Source of the DNA: Burhinus oedicnemus | Lineage: Eukaryota > Chordata > Aves > Charadriiformes > Burhinidae | Direction of reading: 5' to 3' | DNA length: 64,000 nt | Assembly: GCA_008921705.1 (NCBI GenBank) | Contig: VFFE01009197.1 | Location: 1,836,716 to 1,900,715, forward strand | In this document: in pieces, positions 24,167 to 35,540 of the stretch | Layout: every line of letters starts with the position of its first letter | Position numbering within the stretch: position 1 is the first letter of the stretch | Position numbers and translations under genes: made by a program | The notes under the pieces: model-generated | Seen by the model: the letters and a program-made list of their open reading frames with translations, nothing else | Databases searched by the model: none | Told to the model about the DNA's origin: nothing

Positions 24167-25444
24167 TTTTTAAGACCTCAGTACTAAGGGTTAAGGACGA
24201 ATTTACATCTCAAGCAGACTTTTGGTAACTGCTGAAGAATTTGAATCTCTTCACAGCTCTCTCCCACTCCTCAAACCCACACATACTTTCCGCAAAGTGC
24301 TTTGCGCACAGATATGTCTCATAAAATACAAATAAAAATAATTTCTGAAATAACAGCAAGCTTTAATTTAGCCCTTCTGAACCTCATGCGGAGACTGAGA
24401 AAGTTCTGCTGGAAAACTTCATAATGTGAAGCGATGCCTGGGTGCAGGGGTGGAAACGTGACTTTCTCTGCCACGGGGTTTGGCTCCAGAGGATCCCCGA
24501 GCTGTTCCCAAGCACTGATTAAACATCACAGCTCCCCTCTAAGATAAATAAGGGATTAACCACATCTGGCATGCACCACCTTGGGGTGAAATTCAACAGG
24601 AGTGTGACTGAAGGCGAGCTGGCGCTGCCCAGGGCTGGAGGTGTAGGCTTGTGGGGCACCAGCCGTCAGGTTGGCTTCATCCAAAAGCATGAGGAGCTGC
24701 GGCTGCTCTCCTCACAAATGCCGTGAGGTTTTCTATTTACGGCAATAACTTCCAACGATCGTGTTTTGTGCTGCTTTATGGAGATAACGCTTAAGAGGGA
24801 AATTTTCATTATCTTTTCCTATTTCTAGGTGACTGGTGCTTCCCGTTACAGAAGCTATTAGCATTGCAGTCTTGGGGAAAACGTATTTAACTTATTGCTG
24901 ATTAAAAGAGAGATGGTCAGAAACACAAAAACTAAAACACTTTCCTCCTCTTCATCTCTCCTGAGTGTCACAGGGCTGTTTCTAACACATTTTTCTTCAC
25001 GGCTGTGTGGCATTTTAACCTTTCTTAACCACCTTTCCCCGGCAGCACCTCAGCCTCCCTGAGGGGCTCAGGTGGGGCTGGCGCTGAGGTGGCCAAACTG
25101 GCTGGAACCAGCCGTGTCTGGCACAGGGCAGCCCTGGGCTCCCCTCACAGAGAGCCCTGCAGCCCACCGGCGCTGTCACGGACACCCGCTACAAGGACAA
25201 ACAAGGAAAAAGGGGATTTTTTGTGTGGAAACCAAAAGAAGCAAAAGACGCTGTGCTGCTCCGAAGGTGTTTCAAAAGCAGAGTGCGACATGTGGGGCTG
25301 CCTGTCATGGCCGGGGTCTCCCTTGGGCCACACCAGGCAGAGTCGCAGGGACCCCCGGTGGGGACATGTCTGAAGTTCTGGCGGAGCAGCAGTCATGTGA
25401 AGGGGAGCAGACTTGGGAAACTTCCCCACAGGATAGCCAACCCT

Positions 25445-25670
25445 TGTGATCTTTTAGCATCTGCAAGAAAAGACTGGACAAGGTCATGAAAGCTGCCACA
25501 CAGAGAGACCACCACTGGCTCAGGAGGCCCCTGAGCTGAATGTTGTTAGAGGGCAGGAGAATGTTAGCGGAAACATGTTGCCCTGTCTATACACATCTCC
25601 TCTTGTCCCCTGGAGATGGGATACTGGGCTGGATGTGCTTTTAATTTGACCCAGTACGGCCTTGCTGCCT
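25445..25670 (+). mobile_element. ancient CR1/L3-type LINE 3' remnant
   Basis: The stretch ending GGGATACTGGGCTGGATG (25618-25635), a spacer, then TTTGACCCAGTACGGC (25645-25660) matches the 3' untranslated signature I recall for old amniote CR1/L3-like LINEs. That signature has ACTGGGCTGGATGG, a short spacer, and GACCCAGTATGGC. The upstream border is uncertain, and 25445 is set where an A-rich AAGAAAAGACTGG segment begins. No reading frame survives. It is much older than the CR1 copies near 52 kb. Confidence 0.5.
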
Positions 25671-26515
25671 GGGCAAGGTTCTTGTGGTCACCTGGGTGAA
25701 CAAGAGTCTGCAGGGTTCTGCCAAACCCCTAATGCCTCTTTCCCAAAAAGCTGGCGAGATCCTGTGCCTGGAAAGCCAACACGCGGTAGGACTTAATGGC
25801 AAATGCCGTGGCAGACCAGGTAATCATCAGCTGCCCTAAACTCTGTGCAGCCCCACGCATGCACCAATGGCTGCAGGACAGAGAGGGAACACAAAACGCT
25901 TTGCATCACCTGCCAGGCTCCCTGCAGCTGGCAGCACAAGCACGAGGTCACTCTGACCCAACGGTGAGCACCAGGAGGCGAGAAGGACCACTGCGGCTCC
26001 CCCAGCCCCTCACCCTGCAGCAGTGGTATGCTCTCCCTGCTTCTGTTTCTGTTATTTTATACAGCAGGAGTTGTAAGTGCAACTCATTCATCTTGGGAGA
26101 CTGTCCCCCTGCTTGTCCCTTTTTCCCCGGTCTGAAACTCTCCCCCGCAGTTGGAGGCTCGCCGGCTTCTGGCAGACATTCCTCCTTGGGTGGCCGTAAG
26201 CTGTGCTCCCGCATTTTCCCTTCGTCAATTAGTTCCCTGCTCTCTTACCCTGAGCTGAGGCCCATCTTGGTGGGCACCCCTGCTCCCACAGGTTTGCCAC
26301 CTGCATGGGTGGGACTGCAAGAAGGAGTCTAGTCCCTGTTTGGCTGTGCCCAGAGGTGCTGGGGATGGAGAGCCACTCCTGCAAGAGCAGCCCCGTGTCT
26401 CCAAGGGCTCACCTGCTTACTGCAGGCACCTGCAGAGTTACCTCTCCTCCTCCTAACACCTGGCTTGTGTTAAAATTGGGGAAAATTTGGATCCTCCTTC
26501 CTTCTTTGGTGGCAG

Positions 26516-26620
26516 AAGTTTGCACGGGCTCCCAGTGTGGACTCAGATTTTTGCTCTCCCCCTCCCCTGTGCAAGGGCAAAGCGTGGGCCAGCTGTAACT
26601 ATTTCAGAAAAGCCCAGAAG
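26516..26620 (+). other. candidate 105-nt exon, low confidence
   Basis: A 105-nt segment (35 codons, phase 0) preceded by a pyrimidine-rich tract ending GGCAG (26491-26515) and followed by AAG|GTGAGC at 26621. Further possible donors lie at about 26628 and 26637. One frame is open throughout, but in G+C-rich DNA this is expected fairly often by chance. The peptide has several Cys and Pro residues and no domain I recognise. Confidence 0.15.
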
Positions 26621-28150
26621 GTGAGCAGGTAACACAGGTAAGCGGGGCCTTTCTGATGAGCAGCTACCACAGTGCCTTGGCAATCCCAGTTTACAGATCT
26701 CAACAACACAAAAAACCCATAACCTTCCCTCTGTGACCCTTTCTTTTCACTGCAAAGACCCATCATGGCTGACACTGGAGACCACTGGCGTGGGATCTGT
26801 GGGCAGCTGGGGATCTACCCATGGCTGCTTGAAAACTTCTTCAGAACAACACTTCCCCAGAAACTGTAAAGTGTTGAGAAAACAGACCAGGCTGCTGCAG
26901 GTCAGACCCTCACTGTAGAGGGGATCTTGTGTTGTTTTTTTTTTTTTCTTTCTGATGATTATAAAACTAGCGGGCCATATTTTTCATTCTTTCTGGTATT
27001 GTTAAGGAGAAACAGGGATATAGGGATATCCCTAAACAGTTTACATCTGTGTTCTGAATTTTGAAGAAAACACCCAGCCAAGTTTCAGGAGAGAAACTGG
27101 AGACAGCTGTGAAAGGGGCGTTGCTGCTGTCTGTTTTATGGGGTCATCTATTCCCTTCAGTAGTAACAGGAGAACCATGTCCAAGGCAATCATGAGTTGG
27201 CCTTTGACTATGAACTAACCAGGGCCACATAGCATTACAGCCTTGTTACTTTCCTACACAGCAGCATCCATAAATTCAGAAAAGAAGTATGTAAGTATGT
27301 GCTCTATGTGGGTGTCTGCTGCATGGATCCAGCTCCAAAGCTGCAGTTTCAGCAATGGTGGAAAAAAAGAAAAGGAAACATCTCAGTTGGATTTTCCAGA
27401 GCAGGTAACATTGGGACTACTTTTTAACTTTGAGCTGAGATGATTTTGTGTGAACTAGGTATATTTGCACAGGATGATATCTCCAAATAGTCCCTGTGGG
27501 GCTCATGAGATGGTTTTGCTAAGAACTTGGCTAGCTGTGTGTCTACGCTGCCCAACAACAGGGATGTTTTGCCTCACTAGATGATAACTTTCACATGTTG
27601 TTAGAGATCCATCACAGTAGAAGTCAGTATTAACCGGCTCACATGGCGTTCAGCTTTCCAAGATTTAATCATCAGGTCTCTAGGCTGATTCAAGTTTTTA
27701 TTAGCTCCACACCTTACCCAGTTTGGGAAGCCTCTAATATGAGGCCTTGTTCCTGGCTGGAGGAGAGATATGGTCTGCCAGCACTTGGTGACAGTCACCC
27801 ATTTCCCCACAGCAGTCAAAACACAATTCTACTTGTTTTGTTGGATCATTTGCATTTACTTGTTTCTTTGAATCATTTACATTTTAAAACAAGCATGGAA
27901 ATCAGCAAACATAATTGCATACTAATAGGTTAGTTTCTAACACAATGGTTTATTTTAACGTAAGTCCAGTTTTTTGTGGAAAAGGTGCTGAAAGCCTGAG
28001 GCTGATGCTTTTACTAAAGAATAGCTTTGGGGAAAAAAAATTGAAAATGAGTATTCTGTGGTGGTGGCTACCACTGCCTAGCAAGATCAAGACACAGACT
28101 GAGTGGTAAAACCAGCAGCCTGTACCATGTCCATCCCCCCGCTGGTGTGT

Positions 28151-28164
28151 TACTAGGGGGCAGA
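28151..28164 (+). promoter_or_regulatory. CTCF-like motif
   Basis: TACTAGGGGGCAGA fits the core CCRSNAGGKGGCRS at 12 of 14 positions when aligned from 28149. CTCF sites with this core anchor chromatin loops. Single motif matches are common by chance. Confidence 0.35.
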
Positions 28165-30481
28165 GCCAGGCAGTGTGTCACAGCCTTGTGGCTGCATCTG
28201 CACCCGGACTGGGGCAGCTTCTGGGGTATTTTAATGATAATGGCTTGTAATAGCTACCGAAAGATGTTATGGCAAGGAATCATCCGCCATGCTCCTTTGG
28301 GACAGCAGGCAGCATCAAACAGCAACTTGCGTACAGGGTTATTTGGTGACATCTGAGGAAATAGCCATTTGAGTGGTTTATTTGTATCGTAGGTATTTAT
28401 TACAAACGCAGGATGTTACTAGGGCTCGGACCCTGCATTCCTGGCCTCAATGCAAACATTTTTATTTGAGCCATCCACCAGAGGAAAACAATGATCTGTG
28501 TCAAGTAATTATAAGGGTTGACGCACTCTGTCAAAGGGGACCATGCTGTACCTCCCAAATGCACAGGTTCTTGCCAATGACCTGCACTCCGTGGCAGCAG
28601 GTCTCTGCCTGTGCGGGCTGAGCTGGAAACATCTCATCAGCAGTGGCGGTCTCTGCCTTAGCCTCCTGTGTCACTGCAGCTGGGGTTACACCAGGCTCCT
28701 CACAAAAATTCAGGTGCTGGTTAGAACTGACTCCTGTGCATGAGTCCAGTGTGAGAACTGAGCAACATCCAGTATCTGGAGCAGATGAGACAAAGCAACA
28801 GCCTCGGTTAACAAGGTGACGTAAAGTGCTGCTGGGATCTGAGATACTGCTGGAGAATGGAGAACTGTGGAAGGCTTAAACAGTGTTTCCTTCTGCATTT
28901 CTGAGCACTAGAGATGAGACAGAGGTAGTCTTATTCATGATTCTGCCTAGTTTTGAAGAGCTGTATGTTTCTGGCATTTTCTGGTAACTTGGGGAGTGGG
29001 CAAAGGCAGTGGGGCAGCTCCAGACAGCAAAGCAGAAACTTGGGAAGTGGTACTTGCCATGCAGTGAAACACAGAAATATCTGATGGAAATCACACCTCA
29101 TTTAAGAGATGAAGATACAATCTTCTCATTTTGGATTGGTAACGGAGTGTGTTATGGGGATGATGAGCTTCAGATTGGCATATAGATGGGAATATTCACA
29201 CCCGGAATGAAACCTTTACAAAACTAATGTATAGTTTGGAAAGGAAAGAAGGGGATCCTGCATAGGCTGGCGTGTGTAAAAAGCATACAGAGAACTAATG
29301 TTGTGGACATGGGATTGAACCCCAGATTTTACAAGAGCAGAAATATGGGTGTGGAAGAACCTGCCTGCAGGGCTGTCTGTGCCGTGGTGAACACACATAT
29401 GCTTTTTGGGAGAGTTCAGTGGTGCAGGCAGTTGCACAAGCACAAAGACGCTGACTCCAGCAGCTCCTTCTGATGGCTATAAGATACTTCAGCAGGAGGT
29501 GGATACGTGCTTGTCTTGGAAGCAAACAAACAGAAGAACTATTAATTTTACGGTGGCCATACAAATATGAGCCACCACACTGCTGTGAGGAGAAATATTT
29601 GCACAAAGGGAAAAGCTCCTGGCAGCAGAAGATGAGCAGGCAAATTCAGCAGTTGGGGTGTATGTAAATTAAATATCTAAGTAAAGGAATGACAAAATAT
29701 ACAATTTACTTCAGGTTAAAAGCTTGGCAAGTCCTCGCTTGCACTGGAAGGGCAAGGGATTAAAAAAAAAAAAAAGCCCACACAAGCTTAAGGGAGAGCT
29801 TAAAGTTATCCCCACCGCTCTCCCTGGGGCTGGCTGCATGCCCCCGCAGCCTCTCCAATTTCATCCCTTCTCCTTCCCTGGCAGGTGGCTGCTGCCCTTC
29901 CTCCTCGCTGTCTGGCTGTCGGGAGCTGCTACTCACAGCACAGAGCAGTGGCAGTCCTGCTCCCTTGAGAGCACTCTGCACCCCTGCCCCGTGCTCAGAT
30001 CCTAACTGGACCTGGAGAAGCAACGGTCCAATGTCATCAAACAGGGGCCCTTTGCTGCCTTCTGTTTCCTTTGTTGTCAGTCCCTCTCCTGGTTTTACTG
30101 CCTGCCAGTTGCTCAGTTGATATCCTTTGGGAGATGGAATCCTAAGTTCCTCTGCTCTGAATTGCTCTGGGCTCTGCCACCTATTTGGCCTGTCAGTAAG
30201 TGCTCTCCAGACAAATGACTGCCTTGTAACATGAATTTGTTCCATGCACCAATACGGGACAAAACTGTAAGAGGACTCTAGACTTTGAAAACCGGAGTGG
30301 CTCTTTACAAGAACAGCAATGTAGAGCATGCACAGCTTCACAGGGTATTTCAGCCCTGCTCAGGGTCCAGCTGCCAGACTGCCCCTTGCTTGCTTTCTTC
30401 TTGCAACCTGGAGCCATCCTGGCTTTCACACTGGCTGCTCTCCTGCCATCCTACCTACTGCTATAGTCAGCAAGGCTGGGT

Positions 30482-30513
30482 GCAGTGCTGACAATCTGCA
30501 GTACTGACAATCT
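30482..30513 (+). repeat. 16-bp tandem duplication, two copies
   Basis: Two adjacent 16-bp units, 30482-30497 and 30498-30513, with one mismatch (GCAGTGCTGACAATCT against GCAGTACTGACAATCT). It lies 39 bp upstream of two perfect hairpins. Confidence 0.9.
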
Positions 30514-30552
30514 CTGCACCCACGGAGAACCCTGCTGACGTTAGCAGAGCTG

Positions 30553-30576
30553 TATGTGGGTGCAAAAACCCACATA
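30553..30576. repeat. perfect hairpin, 9-bp stem, 6-nt loop
   Basis: TATGTGGGT (30553-30561) and its exact reverse complement ACCCACATA (30568-30576) surround a 6-nt loop. It is followed after only 3 bases by a second perfect hairpin. Confidence 0.85.
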
Positions 30577-30579
30577 AAA

Positions 30580-30610
30580 AGAGCCCACACAGAAAAAGCC
30601 CGTGGGCTCT
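30580..30610. repeat. perfect hairpin, 9-bp stem, 13-nt loop
   Basis: AGAGCCCAC (30580-30588) and its exact reverse complement GTGGGCTCT (30602-30610) surround a 13-nt loop. It shares the CCCAC/GTGGG core with the hairpin just before it. Confidence 0.85.
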
Positions 30611-33600
30611 GGGTCCTAGTTGGCAACCTTAAATAATTGTAATGTTCTGCTAAAACGATATTTCAATACTGTTATCCTTTCTAAATTGAGAGCATGTTTC
30701 AGAATTGCAATGTGAAGCATTACTTGGAGGGTAGTGTCACATGATGCAGCATGTTGGCGGTCATTCTTCCCTTGGATATTTGTTTTGCTTTGTTTACAAC
30801 CTACATGCAATTTGCTGCAGCAAACCTGAAGTGCATTTTGAAAGTCTGCATTAGTCAGCTCATCTGCCACACTCGTAGGGCACACTTGCTCCTTGCTCAA
30901 AGAATTACGCTTTACTCTGTTTCACATGTACGACTTTATTTCCTCCAAGGGCACTGAATGGGTATAGCAGAATATTGAATTTGACCAAATACCTGCAGAA
31001 AAACTGGCTGATGATAAAGAAAGGGCAATGCTGTATTCCTCCTGAACTGTCCAAGTAGGTAATTCTCACAGTGCATTCATTCAGCACCGCAGGAATCTTC
31101 TCTTGTAAGCTGTTTCTTTAACTTTCCACTGTTAAGAGTTCAACCATGCAGGTCATGGCAAATCTTTGCGAGTCCTGGTGATCAGAAATCTCCAGAACAG
31201 TATGAGCTTTTCTCCACTGGATTCAGAGTAGACATATATTGTAATTGATTTGTTTGGATTGGGCTAGTCTACAAATTGTGCAATTTTTCTCCTGTTTGAA
31301 ATGTGTTAGAATATTGACTCTCTGGTATTTCAAAGCAGCAACATCTGCTAAAAGCTTTTCCTGTGTGAGCTATACATTTCTGATGTTTCTCAACTGTACA
31401 CCGCAATAAAAGGCGTGCTGTTGAGTGGCCTGACTTTGGCCAGGCAGGCATTGTTTTCTGTTGCTTTGTGACATCTTCCCAAATTCTGAAAAACTGTGGT
31501 TGGATGAGGACATGTGAAAAAATATTTCAGTCTGAGTCTGCCTACACTTGACAATTGTTCAGCTCTGTTCCATGGTTATTCAACCAGAGTAGCGCTGCTT
31601 TAAAGTGGGAATGCTATGGCCACGTGGAAGAGAGAGTCATGGAAGGGATGTGGCAAAAGAGTGCAGTTTCCAGTGGCAGAAAAAAAGGGGTAGAGGACAC
31701 TGGTGGTGTGGTTCCCACCAGTCTGCAATTAGGAAATTGTTGCTTAGGAAATGCTAAAGACTTTTTGTGTGTTAGCTCTGGAATGTCACATTTTTTCTCT
31801 CCTGATTTGGTTCTTCTTCTTTGGGGCTTTTATTTGGAAAAGCTCCTGTCGCTTCTAAATGCATCAAGTTCTACACCATGTACAGAGGCTTCTCTGTGTC
31901 CAGGTTTCCTGCCTGTCTCTTCGAAGGCAGCAGTGCTATCCCTCTCCCCTTGGATGCCCAATGCAGAGCTCAGAGTTTCAGGAGTGTTTGAGATGCAAAA
32001 AAATGGCTGAATGAAAGTCCAAAGGAACATTTTTCTTCTTTAAGTCAGACTTCCAAAGAGTTAGTTTTGCTTTCCAAAACTAGTCCCTGAGTGGGTATGT
32101 GCTAATCCCACCAATGATGATGGCCGCTCTGCATCTTGTGTGGATTCACACGGCCCTTTCAGTCCCTAAACAATGGGTTTTTGTCAGTTTTCCTTCATTC
32201 AGAAATGATGGATATTTCCATTTAGCTTCACTTCATGAAACCCTAGATGTATTAGTTCTTCAGTGTCCCTTGAAGCGAAAGCCAAACATTTTAAGTGATC
32301 TTATAATGTTAAAAAAGTTACTCTGTTTCTGAGCTATATTTTTACTCGGGCGAATTGAGTTGAAGTACTGCTGGAGGACAGGCCACCAGCGTAGGACTCC
32401 AACTTTCAATTTAGATTTAGGACTTCCTGGGTTTGCCCAGGTGAGTACTGTTGTGGTGAGGTGTAACAGAGCTGAGCTGGCAAGCTCCTAACAGCCATTT
32501 TGCTCTGTTGTGCTGAGGAGTTTCTGTCCTCTACGGTAAGGTCCTCTGGGGCTGTGCTGCACCTGTTATTGCTGTTTTACAATGATATGCAGAGGGATGA
32601 ATTGATTTGTCCTAATGATATGTCAGGAAATCCTTGGCAGAGCAGGGTACAGTCTGTTCCCTGTGTCACAGTTATGCACTCTGACAGTGCCATTGCTCTC
32701 CTTCAGCTCAATCCTAAGCTGCTGGACACAAGACTGAGACCCCTGCGCAGGACTTCCCCCACAGTTCTCCCCTCCTACAGGCACACCAACAAACACCAAG
32801 TCTATGGTTGTTTCCTCCTGACGTCCCCCCATTGTTATACATTCAGCTGTGGGCATAGCAAGGGCATTGGAAATGCTATTGTACAAGTGGTGACAAGGAT
32901 TTTTAACTTCTGTCTTTAATGCGTCTGGTTGTTGGGATCTCCTGCTGCCCCTGCCTGTGTTGGTTGTGTTGGTGGAGCAAAAATGGTGATAACAGTCAAT
33001 GGGTGTTTCAGGGAGAGGAAACCTCAAGTTGAAGATCTAACACTCAGGGGGGCAGCTTGCACCCCCCCCCTAGACCTGAGGAAGGATTTGTGTACCTGAA
33101 AGCTTCTTAATTATTTTCCATGTGCATTGATCGGTCTGATGGGGGATTTTACCCCTACCTACAGACTTTTCCTTGCTAAGGCCATCATGGCTTGAACAGC
33201 AAAAACTGCTGGAGTCATTTCAGGAGTCTCCTGTAATTCCTGTTTTAGTTTTATCACAGTCCTGGTGTTGGCTCCAGTGGTCTCTCCTGGTCTTCCTCAA
33301 ACACACATGACTCGGACCCTGGGGCATGGAGCTGGCAGACATGGGCTCACTCCCAGCTCAGCCACAAACATAATGTGCAAAGCCCAGATGAAGCATTACT
33401 GCTGACTCTGTTACTTCCCATCTGATCGTGGAACAGCTGGGTGACAGCAAGTGGCACTCATGGGCTGTCACCAGATGATTTCAGGAGACTGGAAATGCTA
33501 CCTTCAGAGCAGCAACGCTCACATCACATCTTTACAGAGGTAGAGAGAAATCAGTCCTCTGCTCTCTCTGTGCTTTCTTTTTTCCTTCGGATGAAATTCA

Positions 33601-34599
33601 AGACTGTGTAGGATCATTTTTGGAGGGTTGATTGTTTCCTCACAAAGTAAATAGCATTTTTCTCTCTGACTAAAGTTACACAATAATTTTGTATAGTTGG
33701 TCTAGCCCTGAGGGTGTCCAGCAGTGATCGGCAGCAACTCCCCCCACATGCACACTGCAACATCACACAATAAGACAGTCCCACTTTCCCAAGCTTTGGC
33801 TGTGTCAGAGACGGGATACCACGTTATTCAGAAATGGAAATTCTTACATTGCTACTTCTCCATAATTGTACACACATTTTCTCTGCGCAGATTTCAAACT
33901 TGCCTGTGAATGGGAGCTGCTGAGAGCGAGAGGCAGCCAAAAAGTTTCTCTGATAATGTTGCATTTTTACTGTCACAGACTGGGCTGACCTGCATTTGCT
34001 ACGAGGAGAAGAGGAGAGCACAGGAGGAGGACGGCATGACAAGGAACCTCTCCCCCAGGGTGGCAGTGATAGGAGGAGGTGACCAGGCGCTGTGGGGAGC
34101 CACCACCTCTGACCGCAGCAGTAGATGCTACTCCATCCCTTGGTTGCTGGGAAAGGCAAAGCCTTGGCTGCTCTGCTACATCCACCAGCTGGGTGTTTGG
34201 TTGGTCCTTTCCTCCCACAACTAAATGCCCGAGGAGATGGAGGAGCTCGCAGTGTGAAAACAGCCTAGCTGGGGCTCCCTTCATTGCCTACCCCAGGGAC
34301 TTGTTGCAGAGGTTTGGGGCTGGCCCTACAGCCAGGCTAAGGGCTGGAAACAGCTTGTGCTGAAGGGGCAGAAATGCAGGGGAGAGCTGAGCCTGGTGCC
34401 CTGAAGGGAGGTCCCAGAGCTCCCCATCTAGGGCAAGACACGCTCCCTCTGACCAAGCCAGGGCGCTGGAGCGAGCCCCCTGCGCTTGCAAGCATGACCC
34501 TGCTGTCTGGCGGGGAGAAGGCACCCCAGGTTATTCTTAAGACCCTCTGAGGGATGTTTTCTTGATGACATAGTGCTGCAGTGACTTTGTTCTTCCCAG

Positions 34600-34735
34600 G
34601 GACTTGTCTCTAATTTATACCAGGATGGCTTTCTATAAACAGTCTCTATTGCCATATAAATATAACAACTGGACCCACTCGATGTAAAGATTAGGATCAA
34701 AATCACCAAATGCTTCCGTGGTGGCTTACGGCGAG
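34600..34735 (+). promoter_or_regulatory. candidate TATA promoter with first exon
   Basis: A full TATA box, TATAAATA, at 34655-34662 stands 73 bp upstream of the splice donor GAG|GTAAGTTT (GT at 34736-34737), which matches the donor consensus nearly perfectly. Initiation about 30 bp after the TATA box would give a first exon of roughly 50 nt at about 34685-34735. Another reading is an internal exon from the acceptor TTCTTCCCAG at 34590-34599 to the same donor, 136 nt long. In that reading one frame stays open for 28 codons before TAA. It lies only about 400 bp upstream of the CpG island, on the same strand, so it may be an alternative start for the same transcript. No transcript evidence is available. 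Confidence 0.35.
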
Positions 34736-34741
34736 GTAAGT
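34736..34741 (+). other. strong splice donor
   Basis: GAG|GTAAGT at 34733-34741, eight or more consensus positions matched. It defines the right end of the TATA-driven exon candidate. Confidence 0.4.
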
Positions 34742-34931
34742 TTGGGGCCGCGTACATCTCAGTAAGCAGTAGTGCGATGAAAAGAAAATTAAAAGCACTT
34801 CTTAGTGCAATTTCGAAGCCACTTTTGATTGACTGAGGGGGCTTAACCTGGGCAAAGCCAGGGGATGAAGCACCTCTGCCCCACGGCGGGCGTGGGGCTC
34901 AGCTTTTACCCTCTACTTTTTTCTTCTCTCT

Positions 34932-34934
<3 letters not shown>

Positions 34935-34964
<30 letters not shown>
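34935..34964. repeat. T30 homopolymer
   Basis: Thirty uninterrupted T preceded by a short (TC)n stretch (34923-34934), about 90 bp upstream of the CpG island. Long poly(dA:dT) tracts exclude nucleosomes and often flank promoters. A regulatory role here is inference. Confidence 0.9.
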
Positions 34965-34969
<5 letters not shown>

Positions 34970-35006
34970 GGAAACCCCAGGAACTAGGATCCAGACTTTT
35001 CTCCTC

Positions 35007-35012
35007 CACGTG
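35007..35012. promoter_or_regulatory. E-box CACGTG
   Basis: A canonical palindromic E-box, CACGTG, between the T30 tract and the CpG island. It is the type bound by USF/MYC/MAX-class bHLH factors. Confidence 0.4.
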
Positions 35013-35049
35013 AGCCTTACAGAACAGCCGATCTCATTGTTTCCCTATG

Positions 35050-35540
35050 TGCAGCCCCGCTCCGCGGGCTCCCCTGGGCGGCGGGCACTCGCCTCCCGCC
35101 CGGCCCGCGCTGAGGCCGGGCAGCCGCTGGCTGGCCGCGGTGCGGAGCGCGGGGCGGCGGCGGCGGCAGCCCCCGGTGTCAGGTTAGACAAACACCCCGC
35201 GCCGTCGGTCAGCCCCGCCGCAGCGTTCCGGCCCCTCCCTCTGGCTCCCGGGGTCCCCTTTGCCCCTTCCCCCGCGGAGCGGAGCGGAGCAGCGCGGCGC
35301 GGCGCCGGGGCGGTAAGTGCGAGCGGTGACGGAGCGGCGGGGGAGCGCGGGCGCGGAGCCTCGGGCGCCCATCAGCCCCCGGCGCCCCGCTCCGCGGAGG
35401 TTGCGGCGCTGAGCCGGCCCCGCGGAGCCCAGCGGGAGGTCCCGGGACGCCCGCCGGTCCCGGTCCCGGGCGGACGGGAGCGGGCTGCAGCAGCCCCTCG
35501 GTGCAGGGGCGGCAGTCCAAAGCCCTTTCCCGGCTGCTGG
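35050..35540 (+). promoter_or_regulatory. CpG island promoter with first exon
   Basis: About 490 bp of very high G+C with dense CpG, sharply bounded by ordinary sequence on both sides. CpG islands of this kind mark vertebrate promoters. GC boxes are visible (CCCGCCC at about 35096-35102, GGGGCGG at about 35150), as is a short (GGC)5 run at 35152-35167. A strong plus-strand donor at 35313 supports plus-strand transcription with a first exon ending at 35312. A weaker donor-like CAG|GTTAGA lies near 35182. A 237-codon frame starting at 34965 crosses the island, but it is the usual stop-poor frame of G+C-rich DNA and resembles no protein. The opposite strand is equally open. The downstream exons and the gene are not identified. 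Confidence 0.8.
35300..35318 (+). other. splice donor of CpG-island first exon
   Basis: The sequence reads CGGGGCG|GTAAGTGC with GT at 35313-35314. GTAAGT is the consensus intron start. The exon upstream would be non-coding or begin a coding region not recognised here. Confidence 0.55.

Larger units (their letters stand above)
19131..25444. other. unique DNA, no recognised gene
   Basis: No gene recognised. Contains (TTTTC)n at about 22409-22430 and a (GTT)n/GGTTT run at about 23190-23230. Two good minus-strand donors (CAG|GTAAGT at about 20432 and CAG|GTAAGA at about 20892) sit in this interval, but only tiny exons of about 31-49 nt could be paired with them. 25020-25440 is G+C-rich. Confidence 0.55.
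25671..34599. other. unique DNA, no recognised gene
   Basis: About 9 kb without a coding match. 25800-26640 and 33900-34520 are G+C-rich and produce long but unrecognised overlapping frames on both strands. Simple runs include A13 at about 29763, T11 near 26936-26946 and C9 at 33063-33070. Exon-like, CTCF-like and hairpin features are listed separately. Confidence 0.55.

Noticed and set aside
29295..29345. A tRNA-like B-box (GGATTGAACCCC)
   Set aside because: It lacks the invariant GGTTCGA form and no A-box or cloverleaf could be drawn around it.
29760..30341. A 193-codon minus-strand frame
   Set aside because: No domain or family recognised. It ends in a run of phenylalanines encoded by the A13 tract at about 29763 and overlaps open frames on the other strand.
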